This document shows, piece after piece, positions 36,616 through 48,959 of a stretch of 64,000 bases of DNA (the first letter of the stretch is position 1; every line of letters starts with the position of its first letter). The translations under genes were made by a program, and so were the position numbers. The DNA is from Syngnathus acus. Taxonomy: Eukaryota; Chordata; Actinopteri; Syngnathiformes; Syngnathidae. The notes below the pieces were generated by a model. It was not told the DNA's origin and ran no database searches. It was given only the letters and a program-made list of their open reading frames with translations. The stretch lies in NCBI RefSeq assembly GCF_901709675.1, contig NC_051093.1, forward strand, positions 10,488,053 through 10,552,052, given 5' to 3'.

Positions 36616-39496
36616 ATGTCGGCCAAAGCAATCTCGGAGCAAACGGGCAAGGAGTTCCTCTACAAACACATCTGCACCTCGGCGACCGTCCAGAACCGCT
36701 TCCGCTATGCTAACGTCACCCCCGAGACGGACCTGGACCGTCTGGCGCTGGAGCACACCTGGCTGCTCACGGAGGTTGGTTGATTTCTGAAGTGGCCGAT
36801 TTTTTCCCCTAAAGGGCAGAGAGCTCGTTAGCTGGCATCACGGAGTGCGGGGTGGAAAGGAAATTCAATACGGTACTGCGTATGGTGTTGCGCCGTAAAG
36901 CCCAAAAGTGTGTCCCGATACTTTTGTTCACGCGTGTCACGTCGTGCTGCTGTAGCATTGCTGGCATGAGTTGCTTTAATGGAAGGTCAATTGAATTAGA
37001 CTTCAGGTATGATGGTGATGCGGAGGGCAGATTGGATGGAAAAGGGAGAGCCAGAGAGAGATGTGGCGCGCAAGCATCGATTGGGAAATTGCATTAACTT
37101 TGGCCGTCTGTCGGGGCTCACCCTCCTCCTCCTCCTCCTCCTCACTGGCGAGGGCTCAGATTGTAATGGCTGCACTGTCATAAGTCATGGGAGCAAGAGT
37201 GGCTCCCTCCTTCTCCTCCAGTGAGGGATAGCACAATCCTGCAGAATAAGCCAGCCAATGTGTGAGGAACACGCTTCGTTCAGGTCACAAATATACTGGA
37301 GATGAGTATGAAGTGAGTTGATGGGTTATTTTTTTTTTGCATGTCAGCCATCCAGGAAATGACACATTTCCATCTTGCGTCATGCGTTTCTTTTGCGAGG
37401 ACCATCTGGATTTTGGCAAGGCGTTGTTCCTATTTGCACACTCGGTGTTGATCTTATTACTCACCCACACGTGTTTTTATGAAGGGCAACACCCACCTCG
37501 TGTTGTTGTACAATGCCAATCGAGGCATTCTATTGTATTGTAAATGACATTTGGCTTCTTGTGCAGAGGCTGGTGGTGAAGCCGGACCAGCTGATCAAGA
37601 GGCGGGGCAAGCTGGGCCTGGTCGGCGTCAACCTGGACTTGAACGGCGTCAGAGAGTGGCTGAAGGCCCGCCTCATGAAGGAGACCACGGTACGTCATCC
37701 GCAGAGTGCACTTTGGCCAATGAGTCATTTGGCCGGTGCTAGCTAGTTCTCATTTGGCTGGCCTCTCCTTCTCCCTCCATTTTGTGTCTCTGCTGCGGGG
37801 ACAAGCTGCATGTTGCTTCCTTCCACCGAGCAGTCTATCAATGCCGTCAAGCGGAACTGCGACGCGCATCATCCGTCCGTCACTCTGACGCCGTCTTTCC
37901 TCAAGAAAACGCTGCTTTGAGCTTCCGTGCGCCATAAAGCAGCCTACAAGAGTGTCTGCGTCTGCTGCGTGGATTTCATCACATATGACGTGATGTGAGC
38001 CAGGTGCAAAGCAAGATAGATAAAGCTTCCACATTGCAGCTTGTTGACTTTGGTCAATAAAGTAAGCATTTGAGTCGATTCGGAGCTAGTAATATTTACG
38101 GACAATAAGCGGTCATATTTCAGTCATATGATGTATTCTGAGCGCAGTCATAAGAGGGTCTTGTTATTTTCATGTTGAGATCCTTTCAGCTCATTAATAT
38201 GGTTGATGATGGCTTCCGGAGTTTGCTGCGGTGTACAATTTGAAATAAATTCCCACCTGTATTCCCCACCTTCCTTTATTCGCCACTCGTCAAAATGGCA
38301 AGTCCTTCCTCGCTCGCTCGCTCGCTCGCTCGCGTTGTTGTATTTCCTTTCCGGCTGGCTGCTCCCCGCCGGTCCCTTGTGGTAAAAGCGCTGCCTACCC
38401 TGCCCCGCCCGCCCGCCCGCGCCTGTCAGCCTCTCGACGCAAATGCCAAATGAGCTGCCTTCGCCTGGAGCCAGAAACGACGACATTCCCCCAGCCAAAA
38501 ATCTGCAGCGCTGCTCTTCGGAGTGGCCTTTGACTTTGTTTGCCGGCAGCAATCGGGACCACAGACAATCGAGCGCTTTGCTCAACTTGTATTGTCACCT
38601 ATGTTCATCCTCAGGTGGGAAAAGCCAAAGGCGTTCTCAAGAACTTCCTCATCGAACCCTTTGTCCCTCACAAGCAGGTAAGTCGGCCCTTGCGCCAAAC
38701 TTGAGTGGACGAGGTTGGCCGGAGCGTCAAGCGGTTCCATTTTTGCTGGCGCTCCACGGAGGAACCGTCATTGACGACGCTTGCCGTCCATCCGTCCGTC
38801 CGTCCGTCCGTCCATCCATCCATCCATCCATCCATCCATCCATCCATCCATCCATCCATCCATCCATCCATCCATCCATCCATCCATCCATCCAGGAGGA
38901 GGAGTTCTACGTGTGCATCTACGCCAGCCGCGAGGGCGACCACGTGCTGTTCCACCACCAGGGCGGCGTGGACGTGGGCGACGTGGACGCCAAGGCCAAC
39001 AAGTTGCTGGTGGGCGTGGACGACAAGATCTGCGAGGGCTCGGTGAGCAAGCGACTGCTGGCCCACGTCCCCAACGACAAGAGGCTGTGAGTTGTTGACT
39101 AAAGAGTCTTTTCCAAACACACTTTTATTTTTCACTCAACAATAAATGGAAGCCCGAGAGACTGACAACAGCATTGAGCCTGCGCAACGCTACTCAAGTA
39201 TTGAAGGCCTCAGCGCTGTGATGGGGGTGGGGTGGGTGCGAGCGATTGAGCGAGCGAGCGAGAGAGAGCTTTCCATTAGCCAAATGACAGTCTCTCCTTT
39301 GCTTCCTGCCCCCAAGCCTTGTTCCCTTCAAGGCCGCTTCCATGTATTCACAGCACGTCCATTTATTTTGATGGCTGTCCCTTCCACCACCACTGGTGCC
39401 CCCTCCCTCACCCACTTCTTGTCCGTCTGTCCAGAAGCACTCTCATTACGGCTGCGTTTCACTGTCTTGGCTGACATTGATGGAACGCGCACGCAG

Positions 39497-39527
<31 letters not shown>

Positions 39528-42500
39528 CACACACTCAAGCAAGCAACCCCAGCCAGCCATCTTTTCACTCGCATAGTCTTTTTCCATTCCAAGCACACTT
39601 GGGAAGCTGAGTCACTCCGGCCGGAAAGCCCGCGCGCGGTTCTGACAGTGACGCCCCGTGACTGCACATACATACGTCACACACTTTCACCTTAATTGAA
39701 TTTGATAACATTATTTCTCGTGATATGAATTGTACTATTATGATGATGATGTTGTCAGGGTCCTGGCCCAGTTCATTGTGGGCCTTTTCAACCTATATGA
39801 GGATCTGTTCTTCACGTACCTGGAGATCAACCCACTAGGTAGGTGTGGTATTCGCTTGATATTTGTACTAAAGTCAGCCTGACTTCATTACCTTTTGCAA
39901 AACATGACAACATTGTGACACCAGATTTCAAAGCCAAAGGAATGTCGTCAATATTTGATGCACTTGCTATTTGATGTTAGTAATTGGCTGGCGCCGCTTT
40001 CAAGTCCTCCACGCACGCTGCCAGCATAAGAGGCCGCGTCACCTTTTCTGTTCCCCCTCTCGCCGCAGTGGTCACCAAAGATGGCGTCTTCGTGCTGGAC
40101 ATGGCGGCCAAGATCGACGCCACGGCCGACTACATCTGCAAGGCCAAGTGGGGCGATGTGGAGTTCCCGCCGCCTTTTGGCAGGGAGGCCTACCCTGAGG
40201 TTTATTTCAACCAATGTCACATTATAGACATTCTGTGAATGAAATCAATCAAATGGATGTATACATTTTTCGAGTCGCTCTCGGCACTGGCAGCTGTCGT
40301 GCTGTGGGGCTCGTTGGTCTCAGACGGATTCAGCCGGCGGCGGCGGCAGACGGATGCTCTAATTGGCTCGCTAGAGGGGGACAGCGAGCACCTTTAGTGT
40401 TTTCCCTCCCAGGCGCCAGATGTGTGTGCGCGCGCCGGTGCACGCGCCTGTGTTTCTGCGTCTGCCTGGCAAAATGGAGCACGATTGCAAAGACTTTTGC
40501 AGGCCACTTTCCCACTCCAATTTTCTTTTTTTCTGTCTCGCAGGAGGCCTACATCGCCGACCTGGACGCCAAGAGCGGCGCCAGCCTCAAACTGACCCTG
40601 CTCAACCCGCAGGGGCGGATCTGGACCATGGTGGCGGGGGGCGGAGCCTCTGTCGTGTACAGGTAGCCAATCAAAGGCTAAGACCCAAATTGGTTCATGT
40701 CTTCAACGAGCGGCAGGCATCGTCCTCAAGCGCAACCGACGAATCCCTCCCTTTGCTTGACCGTAAAAAGTGCTCATTCCCTTCCTGTCTCTGCTCTCAC
40801 AGCGACACCATCTGCGACCTGGGCGGCGTGGACGAGCTGGCAAACTACGGCGAGTACTCGGGGGCGCCGAGCGAGCAGCAGACATACGACTACGCCAAGA
40901 CCATCCTCTCGCTCATGACCAGGGAGAAGCACCCGGATGGTAACGTCCGTCGGTCCGTCCCTCCGTCGGTCCGTCCGTCCGTCCGTCTCCCTTCCTGTCT
41001 TTATTTGCTTTCCCAGGCAAAGTCTTGATCATCGGAGGGAGCATCGCCAACTTCACCAACGTGGCGGCGACGTTCAAGGTAAGAACGCAGGCGTGTCCCG
41101 CTAAATCGCAACTCGCTAACGTTATGGCACGGCGTCAGGGAATCGTTCGAGCCATCCGAGACTACCAGGTGCCGCTCAAGGAGCACCAAGTGGCCATTTT
41201 CGTCAGGCGCGGGGGTCCAAATTACCAGGAGGGTCTCCGGGTGATGGGAGAAGTTGGTGAGATTCCCGTTTGAGTCCAAATGGACACAAATGTCATTTGA
41301 TTGCCCGTCGTCCCCTGACAGGCAAGACCACCGGGATCCCCATCCACGTCTTTGGCACCGAAACCCACATGACCGCCATCGTGGGCATGGCGCTGGGTCA
41401 CCGGCCCATCCCCAACCAGCCTCCCGTCGCCGCCCACACTGCCAATTTCCTGCTCAACTCCAGCGGCAGCACGTCGGTATGACGCCGCGGCGCAGCCAGC
41501 GCTTTGTCCTCGTCCCGTGGCTCTTTTGTCTGAGAGCTTGCTTTTCACTGTGGAAATGTTAAAGAAATGAAACAAAAGGTTGTGTCGCGGATGTTAAAGA
41601 AATGACTGGTCAACGTGGAAAACAGCCAAGTCACGTCAACATGACATTCATGTCGAGTTTCCGCTTTCAGACCCCGGCGTCCACTCGCACCGCCTCCTTC
41701 TCTGACAACAGAGGTAAAGCCGAGGGCTCGCCGGCAAAGAATACCAAAAGTGCCGCCGCTCCTGTAGGTGAGAAAATACACTCTCGCCGCTTGCTTCATA
41801 CACGAGTGAACGTTAGCGGCATGTGGGTCGTCGGCATTTCATCAGAGGCTTTTTAGCTCCCTCTTCAGGCATTTGAAGCACTTTGCAGTCTTCACTCACT
41901 GGAATGTGAAAGACAATCCGACCGAAGTCCGTCCGTCTGTCCGTCCGTCCCCATTGTTTTCTTTTGGGTCACGGGGGAGCCGGAGCCTTTGCCAGCTCAT
42001 TTGGGGGGGGGGGGGGCGAGACACACAGAGCATTCATTGGCACGGATGCGCACTTTCCCATTCATTCGGGTATGGAGACCATAAACATTTGCACCTTGCA
42101 GTCAAGGCGAGCACGCTGTTCAGCAAGCACACCAAGTCCATGGTGTGGGGCATGCAGACGCGGGCCGTGCAGGGCATGCTGGACTTTGACTACGTCTGCT
42201 CCAGAGACGCGCCCTCCGTGGCGGCCATGGTCTACCCCTTCACGTGAGCGCCGCGCCGAGCCGTTTGCAGGTGATGGAGCAGTTCTCAGAGAGCCCCGTC
42301 TTCTCTTCCAGCGGAGACCACAAGCAGAAGTTCTACTGGGGTCATAAAGAGATCCTCCTCCCGGTGTACAAAAACATGGCCGACGCCATGAAGAAGCACC
42401 CGGACGTGGACGTGCTCATCAGCTTCGCGTCCTTGCGTTCAGCCTTTGACAGCACCATGGAGACCATGCAGTACCCGCAGGTAATGCATTCCATCTGCCC

Positions 42501-45322
42501 TCCACTTAAACAAATGACTTCATGCACATTTTTCTTTTTTCTTTCAGATTCACACCATCGCCATCATAGCAGAGGGAATCCCCGAAGCACACACCAGGAA
42601 GATCATTCGGAGAGCCGACGAGAAGGGCATCACCATCATCGGACCGGCAACTGTGAGTCCCGCTGTCTTCTCTTTTCAACTTGTGATTGAAACTCCCTCC
42701 CTCCTTCCCTCCCTCCCTCCCTCCCTCCCTCCCTCCCTCCCTCCCTCCCTCCCTCGCGCGCGCGCGCAGGTGGGCGGCATCAAACCGGGCTGCTTCAAGA
42801 TCGGCAACACCGGGGGCATGCTGGACAACATCCTGGCCTCCAAGCTGTACCGGCCGGGCAGCGTGGCGTACGTCTCGCGCTCGGGCGGCATGTCCAACGA
42901 GCTCAACAACATCATTTCGCGCACCACCGATGGCGTGTTTGAAGGCGTGGCCATTGGCGGGGACAGGTAAGTCAAAGTGTATCCGATTGGATATTTTACG
43001 ATTTGAAAATTGGATTGATGAAAGTGTCCGTAGCGGCAAGCTGCATTTTCCTGTCCGGAAACATTTCCATGAAATGTACTGACTGCGGATGGTTCCACAG
43101 ATACCCGGGCTCCGTCTTCACCGATCACGTTCTGCGCTACCAGGACACCCCCGGAGTCAAGATGATTGTCGTGCTGGGCGAGGTGAGGTGTCCGACGCCC
43201 AGCACGACTCTGGGGAAACGTAATCTGAGGAGCGTCCTGATTGGCCGACGGCCCGACTCTGGGCAAATGTAATCCGAGGAGCGTCCTGATTGGCCGCTGT
43301 GCCCTAGATCGGCGGCACCGAGGAGTACAAGATCTGCCAGGGCATCCGCGAAGGCAGGATCACCAAGCCCGTGGTGTGCTGGTGCATCGGAACTTGCGCT
43401 ACCATGTTCGCCTCGGAGGTAAAAGCTACACTGCCGATGACTGATTTGAATGATTTGAATTTGTGTCGTCGTGGTGTTTTCCTTCTACGCCTACCTCAGG
43501 TCCAGTTCGGCCACGCGGGGGCGTGCGCTAATCAAGCTTCGGAGACGGCGGTGGCCAAGAACACAGCTCTGAAGGAGGCCGGTGCCTTCGTGCCCAAGAG
43601 CTTTGATGAGCTGGGAGAGATCATTAAGTCAGTAGAAGTGACTTTTCATTCGGGTTTATTTTTGCAGTACAAAAAAAATGGCTGCCCCATAGAACGCAGG
43701 AGCCCTGTCTCGGTGCGTTTGACCGACGGAAAAACGTAGCTCTATCCCAACATGTACTGGTAGTGACTTATGAGTCTTTCAAGAAAAATGATGCCGTTTT
43801 TGAGGGTCCGCTGAACCCGGCCGGGCGAGTTATTGTCCATCAAGTCAATATTCCATCCGCGCAGGTCTGTATATGACGACCTGGTGGGCAAAGGAGTCAT
43901 CCAGCCAGCACCGGAGCTGCCCCCTCCCACAGTCCCCATGGATTACTCCTGGGCACGAGTGAGTCATCTTTCTGTTCTCTTGGCTCACGTTGAAGGATTT
44001 TCACACACAATGGGGTTGCTTGCTCTCCAGGAGCTGGGTCTCATCCGCAAACCGGCGTCCTTTATGACCAGCATTTGCGACGAGAGGGGGCAGGAACTCA
44101 TCTACGCCGGCATGCCCATCACGGAGGTCTTCAAGTCGGAAATTGGCCTGGGGGGCACTCTGGGGCTTCTATGGTTCCAGAGGAGGTCTGCGTTCTCACC
44201 CAACTATTGAGATGATCTCCGGCGGGTGATCCGATCCATCCGCTCGCTATCTTTTCTCCAGGCTACCCAGATACGCCTGCCAGTTCATCGAGATGTGTCT
44301 CATGGTGACGGCCGATCACGGTCCGGCCGTATCCGGCGCCCATAACACTATCGTGTGCGCCCGAGCCGGCAAAGATCTGATCTCCAGCCTCACCTCTGGC
44401 CTGCTCACCATCGTAAGACGTGCTCTGCTCTGCTCTGTATGCTAGCTAAGTGCTTTCTCAAATCATTCTCTGGCTCCTTTCTTTGACAGGGCGACCGCTT
44501 CGGAGGCGCCTTGGATGCCGCGGCCAAACAGTTCAGCAAGGCCTTCGACAGCGGCCTGCTGCCCATGGAGTTTGTCAACAAAATGAAGAAGGACGGCAAG
44601 CTCATCATGGGCATCGGCCACAGGGTCAAGTCTGTAAGTCAAAGGCGGCGGGCCGGGCGGCGCCTCGCGTCCACGAGGCTTGCTCCGCTTCCTCTGTCAT
44701 ATTTTGCGTGATCTATCTCAGATTAACAATCCTGACATGCGAGTCCAGATCTTGAAGGACTTTGTGAAGCAGCACTTCCCCTCCACACAGCTGCTGGATT
44801 ACGCTCTGGATGTGGAGAAGATCACCACTTCGAAAGTAAGAAGCCCTTTTCACAATTTGACCCTCATTGACTTCCTGTGCGTTTGTGTCAGAAACCCAAC
44901 TTGATCCTGAATGTGGACGGCTTCATCGGTGTGGCCTTTGTGGACCTGCTCAGAACCTGCGGCGGATTTACCAGGTAGTCAATGACCTCCACCGAGGTGG
45001 CCAAACATCGCAACAGCCAATTTGAGATCACCCTGCCATTCCCCAATGTTTTCCCCCTCAAATCAAGTCGTTTATTTTGGCAGGGATGAAGCGGACGAGT
45101 TTGTAGAAATCGGAGCGCTGAACGGCATCTTCGTTCTGGGTCGCAGCATGGGATTCATCGGTGCGCAAAGTCAAGTTGAAAGTGTGACTTCTGACAAACA
45201 TGATTGATAACAAAAGCGTCTTTTTAGGACACTACCTGGATCAGAAGAGGCTAAGGCAGGGCTTGTATCGTCACCCTTGGGATGACATCTCCTACGTGCT
45301 GCCGGAACACATGTCCATGTAG
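36616..45322 (+). CDS. acly: ATP-citrate lyase
   Basis: 27 coding exons: 36616-36774, 37567-37689, 38615-38677, 38896-39086, 39759-39838, 40069-40199, 40544-40662, 40803-40939, 41017-41078, 41139-41256, 41322-41476, 41671-41767, 42102-42243, 42312-42480, 42548-42652, 42770-42966, 43101-43182, 43308-43418, 43500-43627, 43865-43958, 44031-44185, 44262-44412, 44490-44633, 44722-44835, 44892-44974, 45084-45160, 45228-45322. Phases close to 1093 residues (human 1101). The enzyme makes cytosolic acetyl-CoA and oxaloacetate from citrate, CoA and ATP for lipid synthesis and protein acetylation, acting as a homotetramer. The ATP-grasp part is N-terminal. Ser455 in RTASFS is the Akt/PKA site, at the same number as human. 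The phosphohistidine is H752 in [10 protein letters not shown] (human H760). The citrate-synthase-like module keeps H892, H967 and D1018, each eight below human H900, H975 and D1026. The start [13 protein letters not shown] is family-typical. Confidence 0.97.
38786..38894. repeat. (GTCC)n/(ATCC)n microsatellite ending at an acly 3' splice site
   Basis: GTCC and then more than 20 ATCC units run without a break into the AG of the exon 4 acceptor (exon starts 38896). The repeat itself provides the polypyrimidine tract. Confidence 0.95.
42691..42769. repeat. (CCCT)n plus (CG)n tract at an acly 3' splice site
   Basis: About 65 bp of CCCT units and a short CG alternation precede the AG of exon 16 (starts 42770). 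Confidence 0.95.
43205..43295. repeat. Tandem duplication in acly intron 17
   Basis: Copies 43205-43246 and 43254-43295 are 42 bp long, differ at three positions and sit at a 49-bp period. They lie between the exon 17 donor and the exon 18 acceptor. Confidence 0.85.
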
Positions 45323-46544
45323 GACATGTGAAGATTTAGCATATCTTTGTATTGCCTGAAATAGTTTGAGATTAGACACTAGTGAAAACACTGTGAAGAC
45401 ATACCCAGTCCTGACTGGTGACAAAGTTTAACACCTCATGTTCTCACGCCTCTGTGCAGCTCCATTCCATGTGGCATTTTATGATCGTCATTATCATCTC
45501 GAGCTTGTTACACAGGGTGACCGTGGAGTGCAATAATATTGTGATCACACACTGTAGATAATAGCTTCTTTTTTTTTTTTTTTTAATCTTTACTGTAGAT
45601 GTATTCATCCAAAAGATGTTTTACTTGTCCATGTCTTGGCTGTTTGTTGCAAAAGGGACCATTTATCGGCAAATGTCATCCCCAGGTAAAATAAGTGCAC
45701 CCAAATAATGGAGTACTACAATGACTGTAGTACGAGGATATCGATTTAGGATCATTTAATAACAGCAGTGTTATTGCAATGCTTCTGTGGCGTGCCTCTA
45801 TACTGACGGTACCGTTTGTCCACATATGTGTGATTAAAGTTCACTGCGTGATAAGTGGTTTTCTGGATTGCGTGTGTTTTATATTGGACATTTCAACGAA
45901 AGCGGAGTATAAGGTCCTCCGTGACGTCACACACTTCGAACGCTTGGGATATCGCGATATATATACAAGCGGTTGTGTCACAACGGTGAATATGATGAGT
46001 TTGAATGAATGAATGAATGAATGAATGAATGAATGAAGCCGCTATAAACATAAGCTTCCGTGTGTCACTTCCGAGCCGGAAGTGGCCAGCTGACGCCTTT
46101 CTCGCACTGCGCAGGTCCCTTTCTGTCAGGCTCAGAGCCGGCCAGCAGATAGCTCATTGACTCAAGCCGAGTCGCCCGGGCTTGTTTTGGTGGGTGGACG
46201 CTTTACGTTGATGCTGGCGAATGGTGGGAAGCGGACTGACGAGAAACTGAAATATCGTCCCCAATGTACTGTTCGCGAGCGTGCCACGCACGGGAGGGAA
46301 CAATTATACGGTGAAACTCAACGGCTACATAAACAAGTCTGCGTTGTTCTTAGCTAGTTTGGTAGCATTTCCGCGGCGGCGGCCGACCGGCCGACTTCCG
46401 CAAATGGAGGCGTGAGTGCTTGCTTCAATGTGGCGCTCGGTTGGACCTGTAGTCCCTTGATTCGACGAGTTGGCTTCCTTTTTTTCCCCTTCTCTTTTTC
46501 TTTTCTTTTTCTTTGAACCCGTCTTCTGGTCACCGGAGAGCAGA
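45323..46544. other. acly 3' UTR and klhl11 5' region
   Basis: Holds the acly 3' UTR, an ATTAAA poly(A) variant at 45833-45838 (511 bp after the stop), a GAAT/AATG array at about 46003-46036, and then GC-richer sequence with ETS-type CTTCCG/CCGGAAGT near 46070, likely the klhl11 promoter. No other gene was seen. Confidence 0.55.
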
Positions 46545-47277
46545 ATGGCAGCGGCGGCTCCCAACCCGGAGGACTCGCCCCGGAGTAGCAGCAATAGTGG
46601 CGGTGGTAGCAGTAGCGTTTGCGGCACGCCGAGCTCCCTGGCCGCGGATGGCGACGCGGAGGAGGCCGAGGACTTTGCGTCGTCCTCCCACTGCTCGGAG
46701 TTGTCGCAGCGGCAGAACGAGCAGCGCAAGCAAGGCTTGTTCTGCGACGTCACGCTCGCCTTCAGCAGCAGCGGCGCGGCGGCCGGCGGCGTCCAGACGT
46801 GCGAGTTCGCGGCCCATCGCTCGGTGTTGGCCGCCGCCACCTACTACTTCACGCCGCTGCTGAGCGGACAGTTCTCCGAGTCGGTGTCCGGCCGGGTGGA
46901 CATGAAGGAGTGGAGCTCGGAGACGGGGCCCGACGCAGAGACGGTGGAGAGCGTCATCCAGTACATGTACACCGGGGAGATTCGCGTCAGCACCTGCAAC
47001 GTGCATGAAGTCCTGGAGCTAGCTGACAGGTACCGACCGCTTCTGTCTTACAATCAAAGTCAAAGTCTGCTTTATTGTCAATTTCTTCACATGCCAAGAC
47101 ACACAAAGAAATCGAAATGACGTTCCCACTATCCCACGGTGACAAGACATAGTACACAATATACATACAAGTAAACAATCGGCTTTATTGACCAGGTTTG
47201 TGCATGCCAAACAGAGAATTTGATCTCAGTAACTGACTGACGTTAGTGCGTTTAGGCTAGTGGCTCTCAAACCTTTA

Positions 47278-47367
<90 letters not shown>

Positions 47368-48959
47368 TACCCAGGTTCTTACTGGTGCAGCTGAAGGACT
47401 TCTGCGGAGAGTTCCTGAAGAAGAAGCTGAGCCTGACCAACTGCGTGGCCGTGCACAGCCTGGCGCACATGTACACCTTGGACCAGCTGGCCCTGCGAGC
47501 GGCCGACATGATCCGCCGCAACTTCCACAAGGTGATCCAGGACGAGGAGTTCTACACGCTGCCCTTCCACCTGGTGCGCAACTGGCTGTCGGACGACCAG
47601 ATTACGGTAGACTCGGAGGAGGTGCTCTTCGAAGCGGTGCTCAAGTGGGTGCAGAAGATGCCCGAAGAGCGCGGCGGCTACTTTGAGGAGCTCTTCCGGC
47701 TGCTCAGACTGCCCCAGATCAAGCCCACTTACCTGACACGGGTGGTCAAGAACGAGCGCATGGTGGCGTCCAACGAGGCGTGCCTGCGCCTGGTGTCGGA
47801 GGCGCTGGAGGGTTACGCCATCCGCTTTGAGAACGTCAACTTGGCCGACCTGGAGCTGTGGTCCTCCTTCGTGGCGTCCTTCCAGCCGCGCTTCGGCCAG
47901 AACATGGACGTCATCATGGTGGTGGGCGGCGTGTCGGAGGGCGGCGACTACTTGAGCGAGTGCGTGGGCTACTTTGTCTACGAGGACCGCTGGGTCAACC
48001 TCCCGCACATCCACAACCACCTGGACGGCCACGCCATCGCCGCCACCGACTCGCACGTTTACGTGGCCGGCTCCATGGAGCCGGGCTTCGCCAAGACGGT
48101 GGAGCGCTACAACCCCAACTACAACACCTGGGAGCAGGTGAGCAACCTGACCACCCGCAAGCACTCCTTCGGCCTGACCCGCATCAAGGACATCCTGTAC
48201 AGCATCGGCGGCCACGGCAACTTCAGCCCGGGCTTCAAGGACGTCAGCGTGTACGAGCCCGAGCAGGACAAGTGGCACAACCTGGAGTCGGCGCCCAAGA
48301 TCCTGCGCGACGTCAAGGCGGTGAGCGTGGAGGACCGCTACGTTTACGTGACGGCGCGCACGCCCGTCGACACGGACAAAGACGACGGGCTGAAGACGGT
48401 GACCACCCGCTACGACACCGACAGCCACCAGTGGCAGGACGTGGACTCGCTGCCGCTGGTGGACAACTACTGCGTCTTCCAGATGGCCGTGGCCGCCACC
48501 AACTTCTACCACACGGCCTCCTGCTGCCCCAAGAGCTACGACATGCGGGACGAGGCGGCCCGCCAGAAGATCGGCGCCCGCGTCCCCGACGAGATCCTGG
48601 AGAGCCTGCCGCCCGAGGTGACCAGCATCGAGGGCGCCGCCATCTGCCACTTTGACGACGACGTCTTCATCATCGGCGGCTGGAAGAACAGCGACGACGT
48701 GGACAAGCAGTACCGCAAGGAGGCGTACCGCTACTGCGCCGAGCGCAGGCGCTGGATGCTGCTGCCGCCCATGCCGCAACCGCGGTGCCGCGCCACCGCC
48801 TGCCACGTGCGCGTGCCCTACCGCTTCCTGTACGGCTGCCAGCGCTACCCCATGCCGCAGAACCTGGCGCGCCAGCGGGACCGCATGCAGCAGATGCAGC
48901 AGCTGCACCGCCGCACGCTCACCCTGCGCCGGCAGCTGCAGTCGCAGATCGAGTGCTGA
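46545..48959 (+). CDS. klhl11: Kelch-like protein 11 (BTB-BACK-Kelch)
   Basis: Two coding exons, 46545-47029 and 47375-48959, joined in phase to 689 residues (human 708). KLHL11 is a substrate adaptor for cullin-3 ubiquitin ligase. A Ser/Gly/Ala-rich acidic N-terminus precedes the [22 protein letters not shown] segment. The BTB domain spans about residues 63-170, BACK about 178-290, and the Kelch repeats about 330 to the end ([33 protein letters not shown]). The C-terminus SQIEC is conserved. The start at 46545 matches the family MAAAA; an in-frame ATG 75 nt upstream would add a Phe-rich stretch and is unlikely. Exon 2 is strongly GC-biased, which produces a long antisense frame that is not a gene. 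Its only intron ends in a long CT microsatellite. Confidence 0.97.
47043..47230. mobile_element. Possible interspersed repeat fragment in the klhl11 intron
   Basis: The stretch containing CTTTATTGTCAATTTCTTCA and the following TCGAAATGACGTT...CACGGTGACAAGAC resembles a dispersed sequence I recall from many teleost genomes. No terminal repeats or target duplications could be defined, so the class is unknown. Confidence 0.35.
47281..47362. repeat. (CT)n microsatellite before the klhl11 exon 2 acceptor
   Basis: About 82 bp of perfect CT dinucleotides ending 12 bp before the acceptor AG at 47373-47374, acting as an oversized polypyrimidine tract. Confidence 0.95.

Noticed and set aside
46470-46544. 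Upstream in-frame ATG extending klhl11 by 25 codons
   Set aside because: The added residues are Phe-rich translation of a T-rich leader; the family start MAAAA is at 46545.
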